In this document: in pieces, positions 20,982 through 28,723 of the stretch | Layout: the number at the start of each line of letters is the position of its first letter | Numbering within the stretch: the first letter of the stretch is position 1 | Assembly (NCBI GenBank): GCA_902490315.1 | Contig: CABUDK010000014.1 | Span: 1 to 28,723 of the forward strand | DNA length: 28,723 bases | Direction: 5' to 3' | Origin: an uncultured Porphyromonas sp. | GTDB taxonomy: Bacteria; Bacteroidota; Bacteroidia; Bacteroidales; Porphyromonadaceae | Program-made: the position numbers and the translations under genes | The notes under the pieces: model-generated | Database searches by the model: none | What the model was told of the DNA's origin: nothing | What the model saw: the letters and a program-made list of their open reading frames with translations, nothing else

Positions 20982-23564
20982 CTACTCTTGATCTTCACTA
21001 CCCTCTAGCTCGTCGTCTGGGTCTGATCCTTGGAGATCCTCCTCCTGAGGGACAAACTCAGAGGGGTCGTCTAGGTCAGCCTCATCGAGAAGCTCCGGCT
21101 CCTCTTCCTCAGCCACTACATTACATATAGATGCGATTTCGTCCGAACGTTTATTGAGATCTATCATCTTGACCCCCTGAGTAGCGCGTCCCATGACACG
21201 TACTTGCTCCATCGAGAGACGTATAGCGACGCCACTCTTATTGATGATCATGATGTTGTCGTCATCCTCTACGGCACGTATATCGATGAGCTGACCCGTC
21301 TTGTCGGTCACGTTGATCGTCTTGACACCCTTGGCACCACGCTTCGTGATGCGGTAGTCATCGATGAGCGAACGCTTGCCATAGCCCTTCTCGCTGATGA
21401 CGAGGATGGTCTCGTCGCTGTTCTTCAAGCGATGTACGACCATACCGACCACCTTGTCATTTGGATCGTTATCGAGACGGATGCCACGAACGCCTGTCGC
21501 TGTGCGGCCCATAGGACGCACCTCCTGCTCGTTGAAGCGGACACAGCGTCCATTGCGGTTGGCAAGGAAGATCTCGCAGTTACCATTAGAGAGAGCCACA
21601 GAAACGACCTGATCATCGTCACGTAGGTTGATCGCGCGGACACCCGTCTTGCGTGGGTTGGCGTAGTGCGCTAGAAGCGTCTTCTTGATCAAGCCCTGCT
21701 CAGTAGCGAAGACAAGGTAGTGTGTATTGACAAACTCCTCATCGGTTGTCAAGTTCTTAATACGTAGGAAAGCCGTGACACGATTCTCCTCGTCTAGGTC
21801 TAGGAGGTTCTGGATATGTCTGCCCTTAGAGCTCTTGGAGCCCTCGGGTATCTCAAAGACTCTGAGCCAGTAGACACGTCCCGTAGCGGTAAAGAGCATC
21901 ATCGTGGCATGCATCGTCGCCGAATAGATGTACTCGACAAAGTCCTCGTCACGACTATCGGCACCCTTGACGCCGACACCGCCACGTGTCTGCGTGCGGA
22001 ACTCCGAGAGGGGCGTACGCTTGATATATCCTAGGTGAGAGATGGTGATCACCATATCCTCATCGGCGTAGAAGTCCTCAGGATTGAGATCTTCCGAAGC
22101 ATATACGATCTCTGAGCGACGCTCATCGCCATACTTGTCGATGATCTCACGGCACTCCTCCTGTATCAGCTCCATACGCATATTGATGTCACTGAGGAAG
22201 AGGTTTAGGTAGTCGATACGCTCCTTGAGCTCATTGTACTCATGCTCCAACTTGTCAATATCGAGCTTCGTGAGCTGTCGTAGACGCATATCGACGATAG
22301 CACGGGCTTGTAGCTCCGAGAGGTTGAAAGCCTCCATTAGTCGATTCATCGCCTCGCGAGTCTCCTCACTAGAGCGAATAATGCGTATGACCTCGTCAAT
22401 GTTGTCTACCGCAATGATCAAGCCCTCCAAGATGTGGATACGCTCTTGCGCCTTGCGAAGTTCATACTGCGCACGACGTGTCACCACCTCGTGGCGGTGA
22501 TCGACGAAGTGTCCGATGAGGTCCTTAAGGTTGAGCAGGCGAGGGCGACCGTGAACTAGCGCAATGTTATTGACACTAAAGTAGCTCTCCAGATCGGAGT
22601 ACTTATATAGGTAGTTGAGGACGACACCTGCGTTGGCATCCTTCTTTATATCGATGACAATGCGGATACCCTTATTGCTCGACTCATCGGATATGTCGCT
22701 GATGCCGTCGATCTTCTTCTCGTTGACCAGCTGGGCGATCTTAGCGACCATATCGCTCTTGCGCACCTGATAAGGTATTTCACGGATGATGATCTGCTCA
22801 TGGCCGTGGTGCTCCTCTATGTCAGCCTTGCCACGTATCACGATACGTCCGCGGCCTGTGTGGAAGGCCTCTTTGACCCCCTCGTAGCCGTAGATGACAC
22901 CGCCCGTGGGGAAGTCAGGCGCCTTGACATACTGCATCAGTTCATCGACCGTGATCTCGCCACGCGCATCGATGTAAGCGATACAAGCATTGAGCGTCTC
23001 AGTGAGGTTGTGCGGAGCCATATTGGTCGCCATACCGACGGCAATACCAGCAGCACCATTGATCAGGAGATTCGGGATGCGACAAGGTAGTACAGTAGGC
23101 TCCTGGAAGTCTCCGTCAAAGTTGTCCTGAAAGTCCACCGTCTCCATGTCAATATCACGGAGCATCTCCTGTGCAAACTGATTGAGCCTCGACTCAGTGT
23201 AACGCATCGCAGCGGGTGAGTCACCGTCGATAGAGCCGAAGTTACCCTGCCCCTGTACGAGCGGGTAACGCATATTCCAGCCCTGTGCGAGACGTACCAA
23301 TGTATTATATACGGAGCTGTCGCCATGGGGGTGATACTTACCTAATATATCACCGACTGCGCGTGCACACTTGCGGGTAGGATTATTATAGGTATTGCCA
23401 CTCTCATTCATCGAGTAGAGTACACGTCGATGCACAGGCTTGAGACCATCACGCACATCGGGTAGTGCACGAGATACGATGACAGACATTGAGTAGTCAA
23501 TGTAAGAGGTCTTCATTTCGTCCTCAATATCCACCGGGATAATCCTATCTATACTATCTTCCAT
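20982..23564 (-). CDS. gyrA: DNA gyrase subunit A
   Basis: An 860-residue, complete gyrase A that cuts and rejoins DNA in the GyrA2GyrB2 supercoiling enzyme. The catalytic pair is R121-Y122 (AAMRYTESRL). The quinolone-determining region reads HPHGDSSVYNTLVR: S83 is the susceptible-type residue, but position 87 is Asn where E. coli has Asp. The GyrA box variant QTRGGVGVKG at residues 525-534 and the following beta-pinwheel repeats mark it as gyrase rather than ParC. A very acidic tail covers about residues 817-860. The start at 23564 gives the normal N-terminus. A TPR gene follows in the same transcript. Confidence 0.98.
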   Translation of the reverse strand: MEDSIDRIIPVDIEDEMKTSYIDYSMSVIVSRALPDVRDGLKPVHRRVLYSMNESGNTYNNPTRKCARAVGDILGKYHPHGDSSVYNTLVRLAQGWNMRYPLVQGQGNFGSIDGDSPAAMRYTESRLNQFAQEMLRDIDMETVDFQDNFDGDFQEPTVLPCRIPNLLINGAAGIAVGMATNMAPHNLTETLNACIAYIDARGEITVDELMQYVKAPDFPTGGVIYGYEGVKEAFHTGRGRIVIRGKADIEEHHGHEQIIIREIPYQVRKSDMVAKIAQLVNEKKIDGISDISDESSNKGIRIVIDIKKDANAGVVLNYLYKYSDLESYFSVNNIALVHGRPRLLNLKDLIGHFVDHRHEVVTRRAQYELRKAQERIHILEGLIIAVDNIDEVIRIIRSSEETREAMNRLMEAFNLSELQARAIVDMRLRQLTKLDIDKLEHEYNELKERIDYLNLFLSDINMRMELIQEECREIIDKYGDERRSEIVYASEDLNPEDFYADEDMVITISHLGYIKRTPLSEFRTQTRGGVGVKGADSRDEDFVEYIYSATMHATMMLFTATGRVYWLRVFEIPEGSKSSKGRHIQNLLDLDEENRVTAFLRIKNLTTDEEFVNTHYLVFATEQGLIKKTLLAHYANPRKTGVRAINLRDDDQVVSVALSNGNCEIFLANRNGRCVRFNEQEVRPMGRTATGVRGIRLDNDPNDKVVGMVVHRLKNSDETILVISEKGYGKRSLIDDYRITKRGAKGVKTINVTDKTGQLIDIRAVEDDDNIMIINKSGVAIRLSMEQVRVMGRATQGVKMIDLNKRSDEIASICNVVAEEEEPELLDEADLDDPSEFVPQEEDLQGSDPDDELEGSEDQE

Positions 23565-23708
23565 AGAGTCAATTGTGTTTTATTCGCTTGGTTGTAGAGG
23601 CTGGTAGACGAGACTCCGAGAGAAGAGCCACCTCCGAGTTGTCCACCCACACCCAGCAGGTGTCACTCATCGAGCTAAAAGCCGAGAGAGACCTCTACTT
23701 TCAGATGG

Positions 23709-23740
23709 CTAAGTTACGAAAAATATCTCTATCCGATGAA
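23709..23740 (-). promoter_or_regulatory. Possible gyrA promoter
   Basis: Minus strand: TAACTTAG at 23716-23709 is one base from TAnnTTTG, and a weak TTC lies 21 bases upstream. It would give a leader of about 140 bases, which holds no structure I recognise. The rest of the 481-base gap is the repeat at 23815-24003. Confidence 0.35.
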
Positions 23741-23814
23741 GATTTGCCCTGGTCTCAGTGCTGCAAATCTCACGAGTAGTCCTTTGTAGGGATGTACGGA
23801 TGGATGGTACCTCT

Positions 23815-24003
23815 ATCCTCACGTGGATAATCGTAAATCCCCACGGAGATATGAAATGTTTTCCACGTGGGCGTGAAATGAAACTTCGGAAGAAACGGAG
23901 AAAACTTCGGAAGAATCAAATGAAACTTCGGAGGAAATGTTTCGCCGCCACGTGGAAAATAAAAAATAGCCACGTGGACGTTTGAGATTTTCCACGTGGC
24001 TAT
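23815..24003 (-). repeat. Terminator-linked modular palindromic repeat, copy 2
   Basis: Read on the minus strand, it starts with a terminator stem, then TTTTATTTTCCACGTGG. Next come TCCTCCGAAG, TTTCATTTGATTCTTCCGAAG and further TTCTTCCGAAGTTTCATTT modules, then CCCACGTGGAAAA and a final TCCACGTGAGG. Order and sequence parallel copy 1 (5666-5870), although the two lie behind unrelated genes and in opposite orientation on the chromosome. Both sit directly downstream of a gene in the direction of transcription. Confidence 0.8.
23960..24003 (-). terminator. Terminator of the glycan operon
   Basis: A perfect 13-bp stem, ATAGCCACGTGGA (23966-23978) with TCCACGTGGCTAT (23991-24003). On the minus strand it is followed by a T-run (23966-23961). 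Confidence 0.9.
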
Positions 24004-24045
24004 CGTATGCGAGTCGTTTGATTGTCGTGCGAGCTACACTACAAA

Positions 24046-26070
24046 TTACAGCAAGCGAGATTTCGTAGGGCTAGTCTGATGCCTTTGGGTCACATCTCTG
24101 AGTGAGAAGGAGCTCTTGAGGACGCGGTAGTTGTAGTCCTGTACGATCGCCTTAAAGAGTGCTGTGTAGTGCGCTACCTCTGACGAGGTGGGAGCGGTGG
24201 CTCGATCGGGCTCCGTCTGCAGATAAGCTACAGGCTTCTGGACGCTGACCTGACCATCGGCGGTCATCGTGAGCGTAAGTGACTTCGTGAAGAAGAGGTA
24301 CTGGTTATGATAGAAGTTGATCGCATAGTGCTCTGCCTGCTGGTCGAAGATGTTACTCCCGTAGCTCAGCACTGGCTCCGTGATACCGAGCAGGTAGAGG
24401 AGGGTGGGGAGGATGTCTATGTGCTGCACAACATAGTTGCTGACCTCTCCTTGTAGCTTGCCCTGAGGATCGAAAAAGAGAATGGGCGCTGCAGCTTGTC
24501 CCGCCAGGTTAGCATACTTAGGATGGTCACTAAGGCTCGTATGATCGGCCGTGATGATGAAGAGCGTATTACGATACCACGGCTCCTCTTTGACTCTCTC
24601 GAAAAACTCTCGGAGAGCTTCATCTGCATATTGAACTGTCTGATGGATCGGGAGCGTACCTCGCTTCAAGTGACCCTTATAGTCTTTGGGCATGTCAAAA
24701 GGACTATGATTAGAGAGCGAGAAGAAGAAGGCTCCAAATGGCTCTCGGAGCGACTTCATATCTTCAGCCATAGCCTGCTCGAAGGGTAGGTCGTGGACAC
24801 CCCATGTACAGACCTTTGCATCAGACTCCTCAGGGTATGCTGCCAGGTAGTCCTGAGCTGTGTATTGATCCTGTACACCAAGGCGATTGAGAAATGAGTA
24901 GAAGCCCATAGCCCCCGCCTCATCACCGTGGTAAAACTTGAGATGATAGCCGTAATCTCCTAGTGATAGTGGTAGGCCAGTGTCATAGGAGTTGAAGTGC
25001 TGGTAGTTGTCCATAGTCCACGCCTCTTCATCGAAGGTGCCGCCAAACGAAGGTAGCGAGACGAAAATAGAGGGGAAGGACTCAACGGATCGCTTGCCAG
25101 AGGCAAAGCCGTACTGCGCATAGAGCGTGTGTGGCATCAAGCTGTCGAGGTAGGGAGTGTAGCTCGGGTACCCGTCGATATACCGATTGAGGTAGCCCGT
25201 GTACTCTCGCGCCATACTCTCTAGGATGATCACGACGACGTTGCGCCCCTGCATAGAGCCAAAGAGTGTATCACTCTCTGAGAGTGGAGCCGCCTGATAG
25301 TAGGGTGTGAAGATGGTAGGTAGCTCTTCATTTGTATAGAAGGTGAAGAGTTGTCGTGAGGCGGCATCTTTTGTCAGGGCGACGGGGGTGTTTTGCAGCA
25401 AGGGGAACTGCTCAGGGTCTGTCGTGTAGGAGAAGAAGTGCATCGTCGGGACGGGTTTGCTCGAAAAGTCCCAAGTACCACGCATACTGAAGAAGAGGAA
25501 GATGACCATGCCCAGTGTGCAGGTGCCGTCTACCCAGTAAGAGCGGCGAGAGGTGCGCGCCTCACGCTGGTACTGCACCAGCCAGTAGCCCGCTATGGCT
25601 AGAGCGAGCAAGACGAAGAACGCTATGGTGAGTGGCCAAAACTCTACAACGAAGTCTTTGTAGAAGCTAAACATACTCTTCCCCTGAAACTCTCGGAAGA
25701 TGTCACTATTTGCTCGCCTTAGTACGAAGGGATAGTAGCCGGTGTCTGAGACATTGAGGAAGATGAAGAACCCTAGTGGCAAGATGTATGCTATATGGCG
25801 TACCCAGCGATACCAGCTACTCATCTCGATCCGTCTAGGTAGGTAAGCACCTACGATCATCATCAGGTAGTAGAGTAGCAGTCCGTATGCGATGGCGACC
25901 ATGTCTAGTATGTAGCCACCCTGCATAAGATGGAGCAATTGCCAGCCATCTACCGAGGGAAAGAAGGACTGATTGTAGAAGAAGTAGAGCAGTCGACACA
26001 GCTGCATTAGGACAATCGCCCAGAGGGTATGACAGGCGATCGCTACCCAACGTGATTTGGTTGTAATCAT
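24046..26070 (-). CDS. LTA-synthase-like membrane sulfatase/phosphotransferase
   Basis: A 674-residue integral membrane enzyme. About five transmembrane helices occupy residues 8-200 (for example 8-30, 52-75, 91-106, 146-165, 183-197), followed by an outward-facing alkaline-phosphatase-superfamily domain. Visible active-site elements are E284 (VVIILESM), the probable nucleophile S328 in SGKRSVES, H455 (NHSPFDMP) and D509-H510 (ITADHTS). The layout matches LtaS/OpgB/EptA-type enzymes that move phosphoglycerol or phosphoethanolamine from lipids to glycans. In a Gram-negative cell the acceptor could be LPS, capsule or a periplasmic glycan. It is last in an operon behind glycosyltransferases and 59 bases from the GT4 gene. 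Exact substrate is inference. Confidence 0.88.
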   Translation of the reverse strand: MITTKSRWVAIACHTLWAIVLMQLCRLLYFFYNQSFFPSVDGWQLLHLMQGGYILDMVAIAYGLLLYYLMMIVGAYLPRRIEMSSWYRWVRHIAYILPLGFFIFLNVSDTGYYPFVLRRANSDIFREFQGKSMFSFYKDFVVEFWPLTIAFFVLLALAIAGYWLVQYQREARTSRRSYWVDGTCTLGMVIFLFFSMRGTWDFSSKPVPTMHFFSYTTDPEQFPLLQNTPVALTKDAASRQLFTFYTNEELPTIFTPYYQAAPLSESDTLFGSMQGRNVVVIILESMAREYTGYLNRYIDGYPSYTPYLDSLMPHTLYAQYGFASGKRSVESFPSIFVSLPSFGGTFDEEAWTMDNYQHFNSYDTGLPLSLGDYGYHLKFYHGDEAGAMGFYSFLNRLGVQDQYTAQDYLAAYPEESDAKVCTWGVHDLPFEQAMAEDMKSLREPFGAFFFSLSNHSPFDMPKDYKGHLKRGTLPIHQTVQYADEALREFFERVKEEPWYRNTLFIITADHTSLSDHPKYANLAGQAAAPILFFDPQGKLQGEVSNYVVQHIDILPTLLYLLGITEPVLSYGSNIFDQQAEHYAINFYHNQYLFFTKSLTLTMTADGQVSVQKPVAYLQTEPDRATAPTSSEVAHYTALFKAIVQDYNYRVLKSSFSLRDVTQRHQTSPTKSRLL

Positions 26071-26129
26071 TCGATATGATAGAAGCTTTAAGTTCGGATT
26101 TACCAGTAGAGTATTCCCAGCTCTACGGA

Positions 26130-27239
26130 TTATGACAATCTCTCAAAGAGTCTCTCCCAGTCTGTAATAATATGGTCTATATCAAAGGTCTGCACATACT
26201 CTCTAGCGTGTGCTGCCATAGCTCTGCGTCTATCGCTATCAGCTATCAGCGAGGAGACCTCCTGAGCAAAGAGGTTAAGGTCAAATGGAGGCACCAGCAC
26301 GCCAGCACGCCCCTCGTCTAGGACTACCCCCGTGGCTAGAAAGGAGTCAAAAGCGACGGGTACGACCCCGTGCTGCATAGCCTCGGTGAGGACCATCGAC
26401 CACCCCTCAGCGTCGCTGGTTAAGATAGAGATAGCAGCCCGCTCGTAGTAAGGCTTAGGCTCTTGCGTGCCTAAGATATCACAGCGCTCTAACTGTGCCT
26501 GCTCTAGCGTAGCACGATAGGGACCATCACCGAGTACGACCAGTCGCCAGTCGGGATGCGCTGCTGAGACTTGTCGCCAGATAGCGGGGATGTGCTCGAT
26601 ACCTTTGCCCTTGACGAGACGCCCCACATAGAGTACGATAGGCTCCTTGTCATAGGCGGGGGCTAGCTCTGTAGGGAGATACGTATTGGCATTGTGTATG
26701 ACGGCAAACTTCGAGGTGTCTTTGATGTGAGCAATCTGTGTGATGAACTCAGCACTAGGCTGGCACAGCACAACAAAGGCATCAGAGAGATCGTAGATCT
26801 TCTTCCACGAGTTGCCCCATTTGCGATTCATAAAGGCTCTGACGACTCGGTTGACTACTTTGTGCTTCCAGTATCGATAGTGATACGAGTCGGGGGTGGT
26901 GTGTAGTACCTGTACGAGCTTGGCTCCTGCCTCATCGGTCGCCTCGCGGAGCATAACTGCCAGTCTACGACTATAAGCAGAGTGTGAGACTAAGATGGAG
27001 ACTTGGTGAGCGCATAGGAAGTCGCAGAGGGCGATGCGGTTTTCCTCCGAATTGATCTTAGAGGGATTGGGGAGTATGAGGGTGTTTTGCTTGAGAGCGG
27101 TCTTACCCCAACTATCCACACATACGTAGCAGAGATGATGTCCTCGCTGCTCCAGAGCTGTGGCTACACGATGAGAGACCTTCTCGATGCCACTAAAGAG
27201 CAGATCGATCGCATACCAATTGAAGAAAGCTATGTTCAT
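26130..27239 (-). CDS. GT4-family glycosyltransferase
   Basis: A 369-residue GT-B fold transferase using a nucleotide-sugar donor in the cytoplasm. The C-terminal half has YVGRLVKGKGIEHIP (204-218), VVLGDGPYR (234-242) and the E-x7-E motif E278/E286 in SDAEGWSMVLTEAM, all typical of family GT4. The N-terminal acceptor domain starts with FFNWYAIDLLFSGIEKVSHR. Its stop lies 59 bases before the membrane transferase gene, and its start is 21 bases after the GT2 stop. Together they suggest assembly of a surface glycan. Sugar specificity is not visible. Confidence 0.93.
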   Translation of the reverse strand: MNIAFFNWYAIDLLFSGIEKVSHRVATALEQRGHHLCYVCVDSWGKTALKQNTLILPNPSKINSEENRIALCDFLCAHQVSILVSHSAYSRRLAVMLREATDEAGAKLVQVLHTTPDSYHYRYWKHKVVNRVVRAFMNRKWGNSWKKIYDLSDAFVVLCQPSAEFITQIAHIKDTSKFAVIHNANTYLPTELAPAYDKEPIVLYVGRLVKGKGIEHIPAIWRQVSAAHPDWRLVVLGDGPYRATLEQAQLERCDILGTQEPKPYYERAAISILTSDAEGWSMVLTEAMQHGVVPVAFDSFLATGVVLDEGRAGVLVPPFDLNLFAQEVSSLIADSDRRRAMAAHAREYVQTFDIDHIITDWERLFERLS

Positions 27240-27260
27240 CTCTTTGGTGCGACTAGGGGA

Positions 27261-28277
27261 CTACTGATATTGATCGATAAAGCGCAGGATGCGCTGACGA
27301 GCTTTGACACCTTCGATCGTAAAGGGATGGTCAAAGACCCCCAGCTTGTTCAGCTTATCCAGATCTTGAGCCAGCTCCTGACGATCAGTAGGGTCGGTGA
27401 TGCGTTGCTCTAGCTTGTAGGCGATACGATTATTGATCATAGCCCACATACACTCACGCTGCCAATGCTCCTTCTGGTAGGGCGTAGCTCGCTGCTCATA
27501 GAGCTGATAGGTGTGCTCCAAGCCTTTGATCCAGTTCTTGACCTTCTTAGTCCGACTAGAGGAGCGGTCTATCGATCCGATGTTGGGGAAGTAGTAGTAA
27601 AAGGGCAGATCGGTGATGACCGTTCGGGGATTCTTGAGGATCACCTCACTCCACCAGGGGAAGTCTTCGAAGATCACTCCTTTGAGAAAGGGGACATCCT
27701 CCACGAGGCTCCTACGAAGCAAATGACGCCACACGTAGAAGTGCTTGATCGGGTTCTCGATCTTCGTATGGCTGTACTCCGTGACGTGAGCGAAGATATC
27801 ATCGGTCGTGTGATACTTCACCTTGTCTAGCGTGAAGCGTCGCTTGAGACCACGAGGCATCGTCTTATCAATGTCAAAGCCTAGCGCATGACGCACGAGG
27901 AGGCGAGGACGAAAGAGTGGGTCTTTGTACCAAGAGACGATATCGGCATCCTCTTGCTGGATCAAAGCGTAGGCGATCTCAAAGGTCTGTGGATGGATTA
28001 GATCGTCTGAATCCAAGAAGTTGACAAAAGTGCCCTTAGCAACGGCCATGCCGGCGTTGCGAGCGTCTGAGAGTCCGCCATTCTCTTTATTCACAATCTT
28101 AAAGCGCGAGTCTCTCTCAGTGTACTCGGCTAGGATCTGCGCACTATTGTCAGGGCTCCCATCATTGACGCAGATAGCCTCCCAGTCGGTGAAGGTCTGC
28201 GCCACAACACTGTCTAGACAGCGTCGTAGGTACTTCTCTACATTATATATAGGGATGATGACGGAGATCTTAGGCAT
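27261..28277 (-). CDS. GT2-family glycosyltransferase
   Basis: A 338-residue GT-A fold transferase. It opens with ISVIIPIYNVEKYL. The nucleotide-binding DGS is D39-G40-S41 (VNDGSPDNS), ENGGLSDARNAG follows at about residues 65-76, and the metal-binding DxD is in FLDSDD (D89-D91-D92). The C-terminal third (KVKNWIKGLEHTYQLYEQ, REC MWAMINNRIAYKLEQ region) is common in capsule and LPS glycosyltransferases. It has no transmembrane segment. It lies 21 bases from both neighbours in the same operon. Sugar and acceptor cannot be told. Confidence 0.95.
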   Translation of the reverse strand: MPKISVIIPIYNVEKYLRRCLDSVVAQTFTDWEAICVNDGSPDNSAQILAEYTERDSRFKIVNKENGGLSDARNAGMAVAKGTFVNFLDSDDLIHPQTFEIAYALIQQEDADIVSWYKDPLFRPRLLVRHALGFDIDKTMPRGLKRRFTLDKVKYHTTDDIFAHVTEYSHTKIENPIKHFYVWRHLLRRSLVEDVPFLKGVIFEDFPWWSEVILKNPRTVITDLPFYYYFPNIGSIDRSSSRTKKVKNWIKGLEHTYQLYEQRATPYQKEHWQRECMWAMINNRIAYKLEQRITDPTDRQELAQDLDKLNKLGVFDHPFTIEGVKARQRILRFIDQYQ

Positions 28278-28298
28278 AAGAGATGGCTAGGTAGGGGG

Positions 28299-28723
28299 TC
28301 AGACGATATTGCGAAAGCGCTCAGGGATCTCGACGATGAGACAGAGCCCCAGCATAGCGGGCTTATTCCACGCATAGGGAGGACGTATATAGGTTTGGAG
28401 TGTGCGTGCTAGGCGTGCTGTGGAGTTCCACGGACGAGCCTTGTGGTTGGTCACCTGCTGAATGGTCTTCGACCGCTTGGCGATATGCTTTGTCCAGCCG
28501 GCCTCTCGTCGGTCAGGATCGGCAAAGCGCGCCTCGATACGCTTCATGTCGAAGTAGCCGAAGTGAAAGAGATAGAGCTGCGGGTCAATGGTGAAGTTGT
28601 GTCCCTTGATGCGATGAAAGCCCGATCCCCAGACGACTGGCTGTGCGATGACGCATGGCTTGGAGTAGCGTGTCGATAGTCGCGCATAGTGACGCTGCTG
28701 GAGGAAGGGCAGATCCTCTCGAA
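28299..28723 (-). CDS. C-terminal part of a probable glycan-biosynthesis gene (5' end outside window)
   Basis: An open frame runs from the right edge without a stop to TGA at 28299, about 141 residues. I read segments such as QPVVWGSGFHRIKGHNF, then DPQLYLFHFGYFDMKRIEARF, ending PERFRNIV. The HNFTIDPQLYLFHFGYFD stretch resembles the C-terminal part of glycosyltransferase-like proteins in capsule or LPS clusters, but I cannot name the family with certainty. An internal Met at 28547 is not the likely start because the frame clearly continues upstream. Its stop is 21 bases before the GT2 gene, so it belongs to the same operon. Confidence 0.65.
   Translation of the reverse strand, partial: REDLPFLQQRHYARLSTRYSKPCVIAQPVVWGSGFHRIKGHNFTIDPQLYLFHFGYFDMKRIEARFADPDRREAGWTKHIAKRSKTIQQVTNHKARPWNSTARLARTLQTYIRPPYAWNKPAMLGLCLIVEIPERFRNIV

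Noticed and set aside
23758..23985. Plus-strand frames of 68-75 codons in the gap upstream of gyrA
   Set aside because: Same repeat-derived peptide as above, no start context, different length in each copy.

Overview
The window looks like the chromosome of a Bacteroidales anaerobe, most probably a Porphyromonas relative of moderate GC. The evidence is: (i) promoters of the Bacteroidetes type (TTG or TTTG, about 19-20 bases, then TAnnTTTG) with weak or no Shine-Dalgarno sequences; (ii) a type IX secretion (T9SS) plug-protein gene and a protein carrying a T9SS C-terminal sorting domain; (iii) class III anaerobic ribonucleotide reductase; (iv) a gyrA-TPR gene pair as I recall it from P. gingivalis. 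The genus assignment is inference from gene content. No rRNA, phage, transposase gene or CRISPR array was seen.

Layout. 1-214: short non-coding end with a promoter firing leftwards out of the window. 215-3463 (minus): nrdD-nrdG (anaerobic dNTP synthesis) behind a cobalamin riboswitch and a promoter. 3621-3731: a MITE-like inverted-repeat element. 3765-3950: promoter, tRNA-Thr(CGT) and a terminator hairpin. 3976-5711: fhs (10-formyl-THF synthesis) and its terminator, which opens a modular palindromic repeat (5666-5870). 5883-6000: second palindromic element. 6073-8148: promoter, SAM-II riboswitch, metK and a Fur-like regulator gene. 8149-8384: 236 bases with only small hairpins and no convincing promoter. 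8385-14384: a four-gene efflux operon (TolC-type channel, lipoprotein adaptor, RND pump, PII-like small protein), closed by two strong hairpins shared with the convergent gene.

14550-19380 (all minus): T9SS plug gene and a GH3-family gene form one operon, apparently from a promoter that would give a leaderless plug mRNA. After its terminator comes a separately promoted leucine-rich-repeat gene whose product should itself be T9SS cargo. 19422-19512: third palindromic element. 19634-23564 (minus): gyrA followed by a TPR protein gene and a terminator. 23815-24003: second copy of the terminator-linked modular repeat. 24046-28723 (minus): a surface-glycan operon with a truncated gene at the window edge, a GT2 and a GT4 glycosyltransferase, and a membrane LTA-synthase-like alkaline-phosphatase-superfamily transferase.

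How the parts fit. Two cofactor-sensing RNAs control central metabolism: B12 controls the B12-independent nucleotide reductase, and SAM controls the SAM synthetase. One-carbon supply (fhs, metK) lies between them. The right part is envelope biology: efflux, T9SS gating, a secreted LRR protein and glycan assembly. The points I find most worth following are the two riboswitches, the terminator-linked modular repeats, the possible leaderless T9SS plug transcript, and the PII-like protein translated 3 bases after an RND pump. I did not find a wholly new multi-gene system; the novelty is in regulation and repeats.
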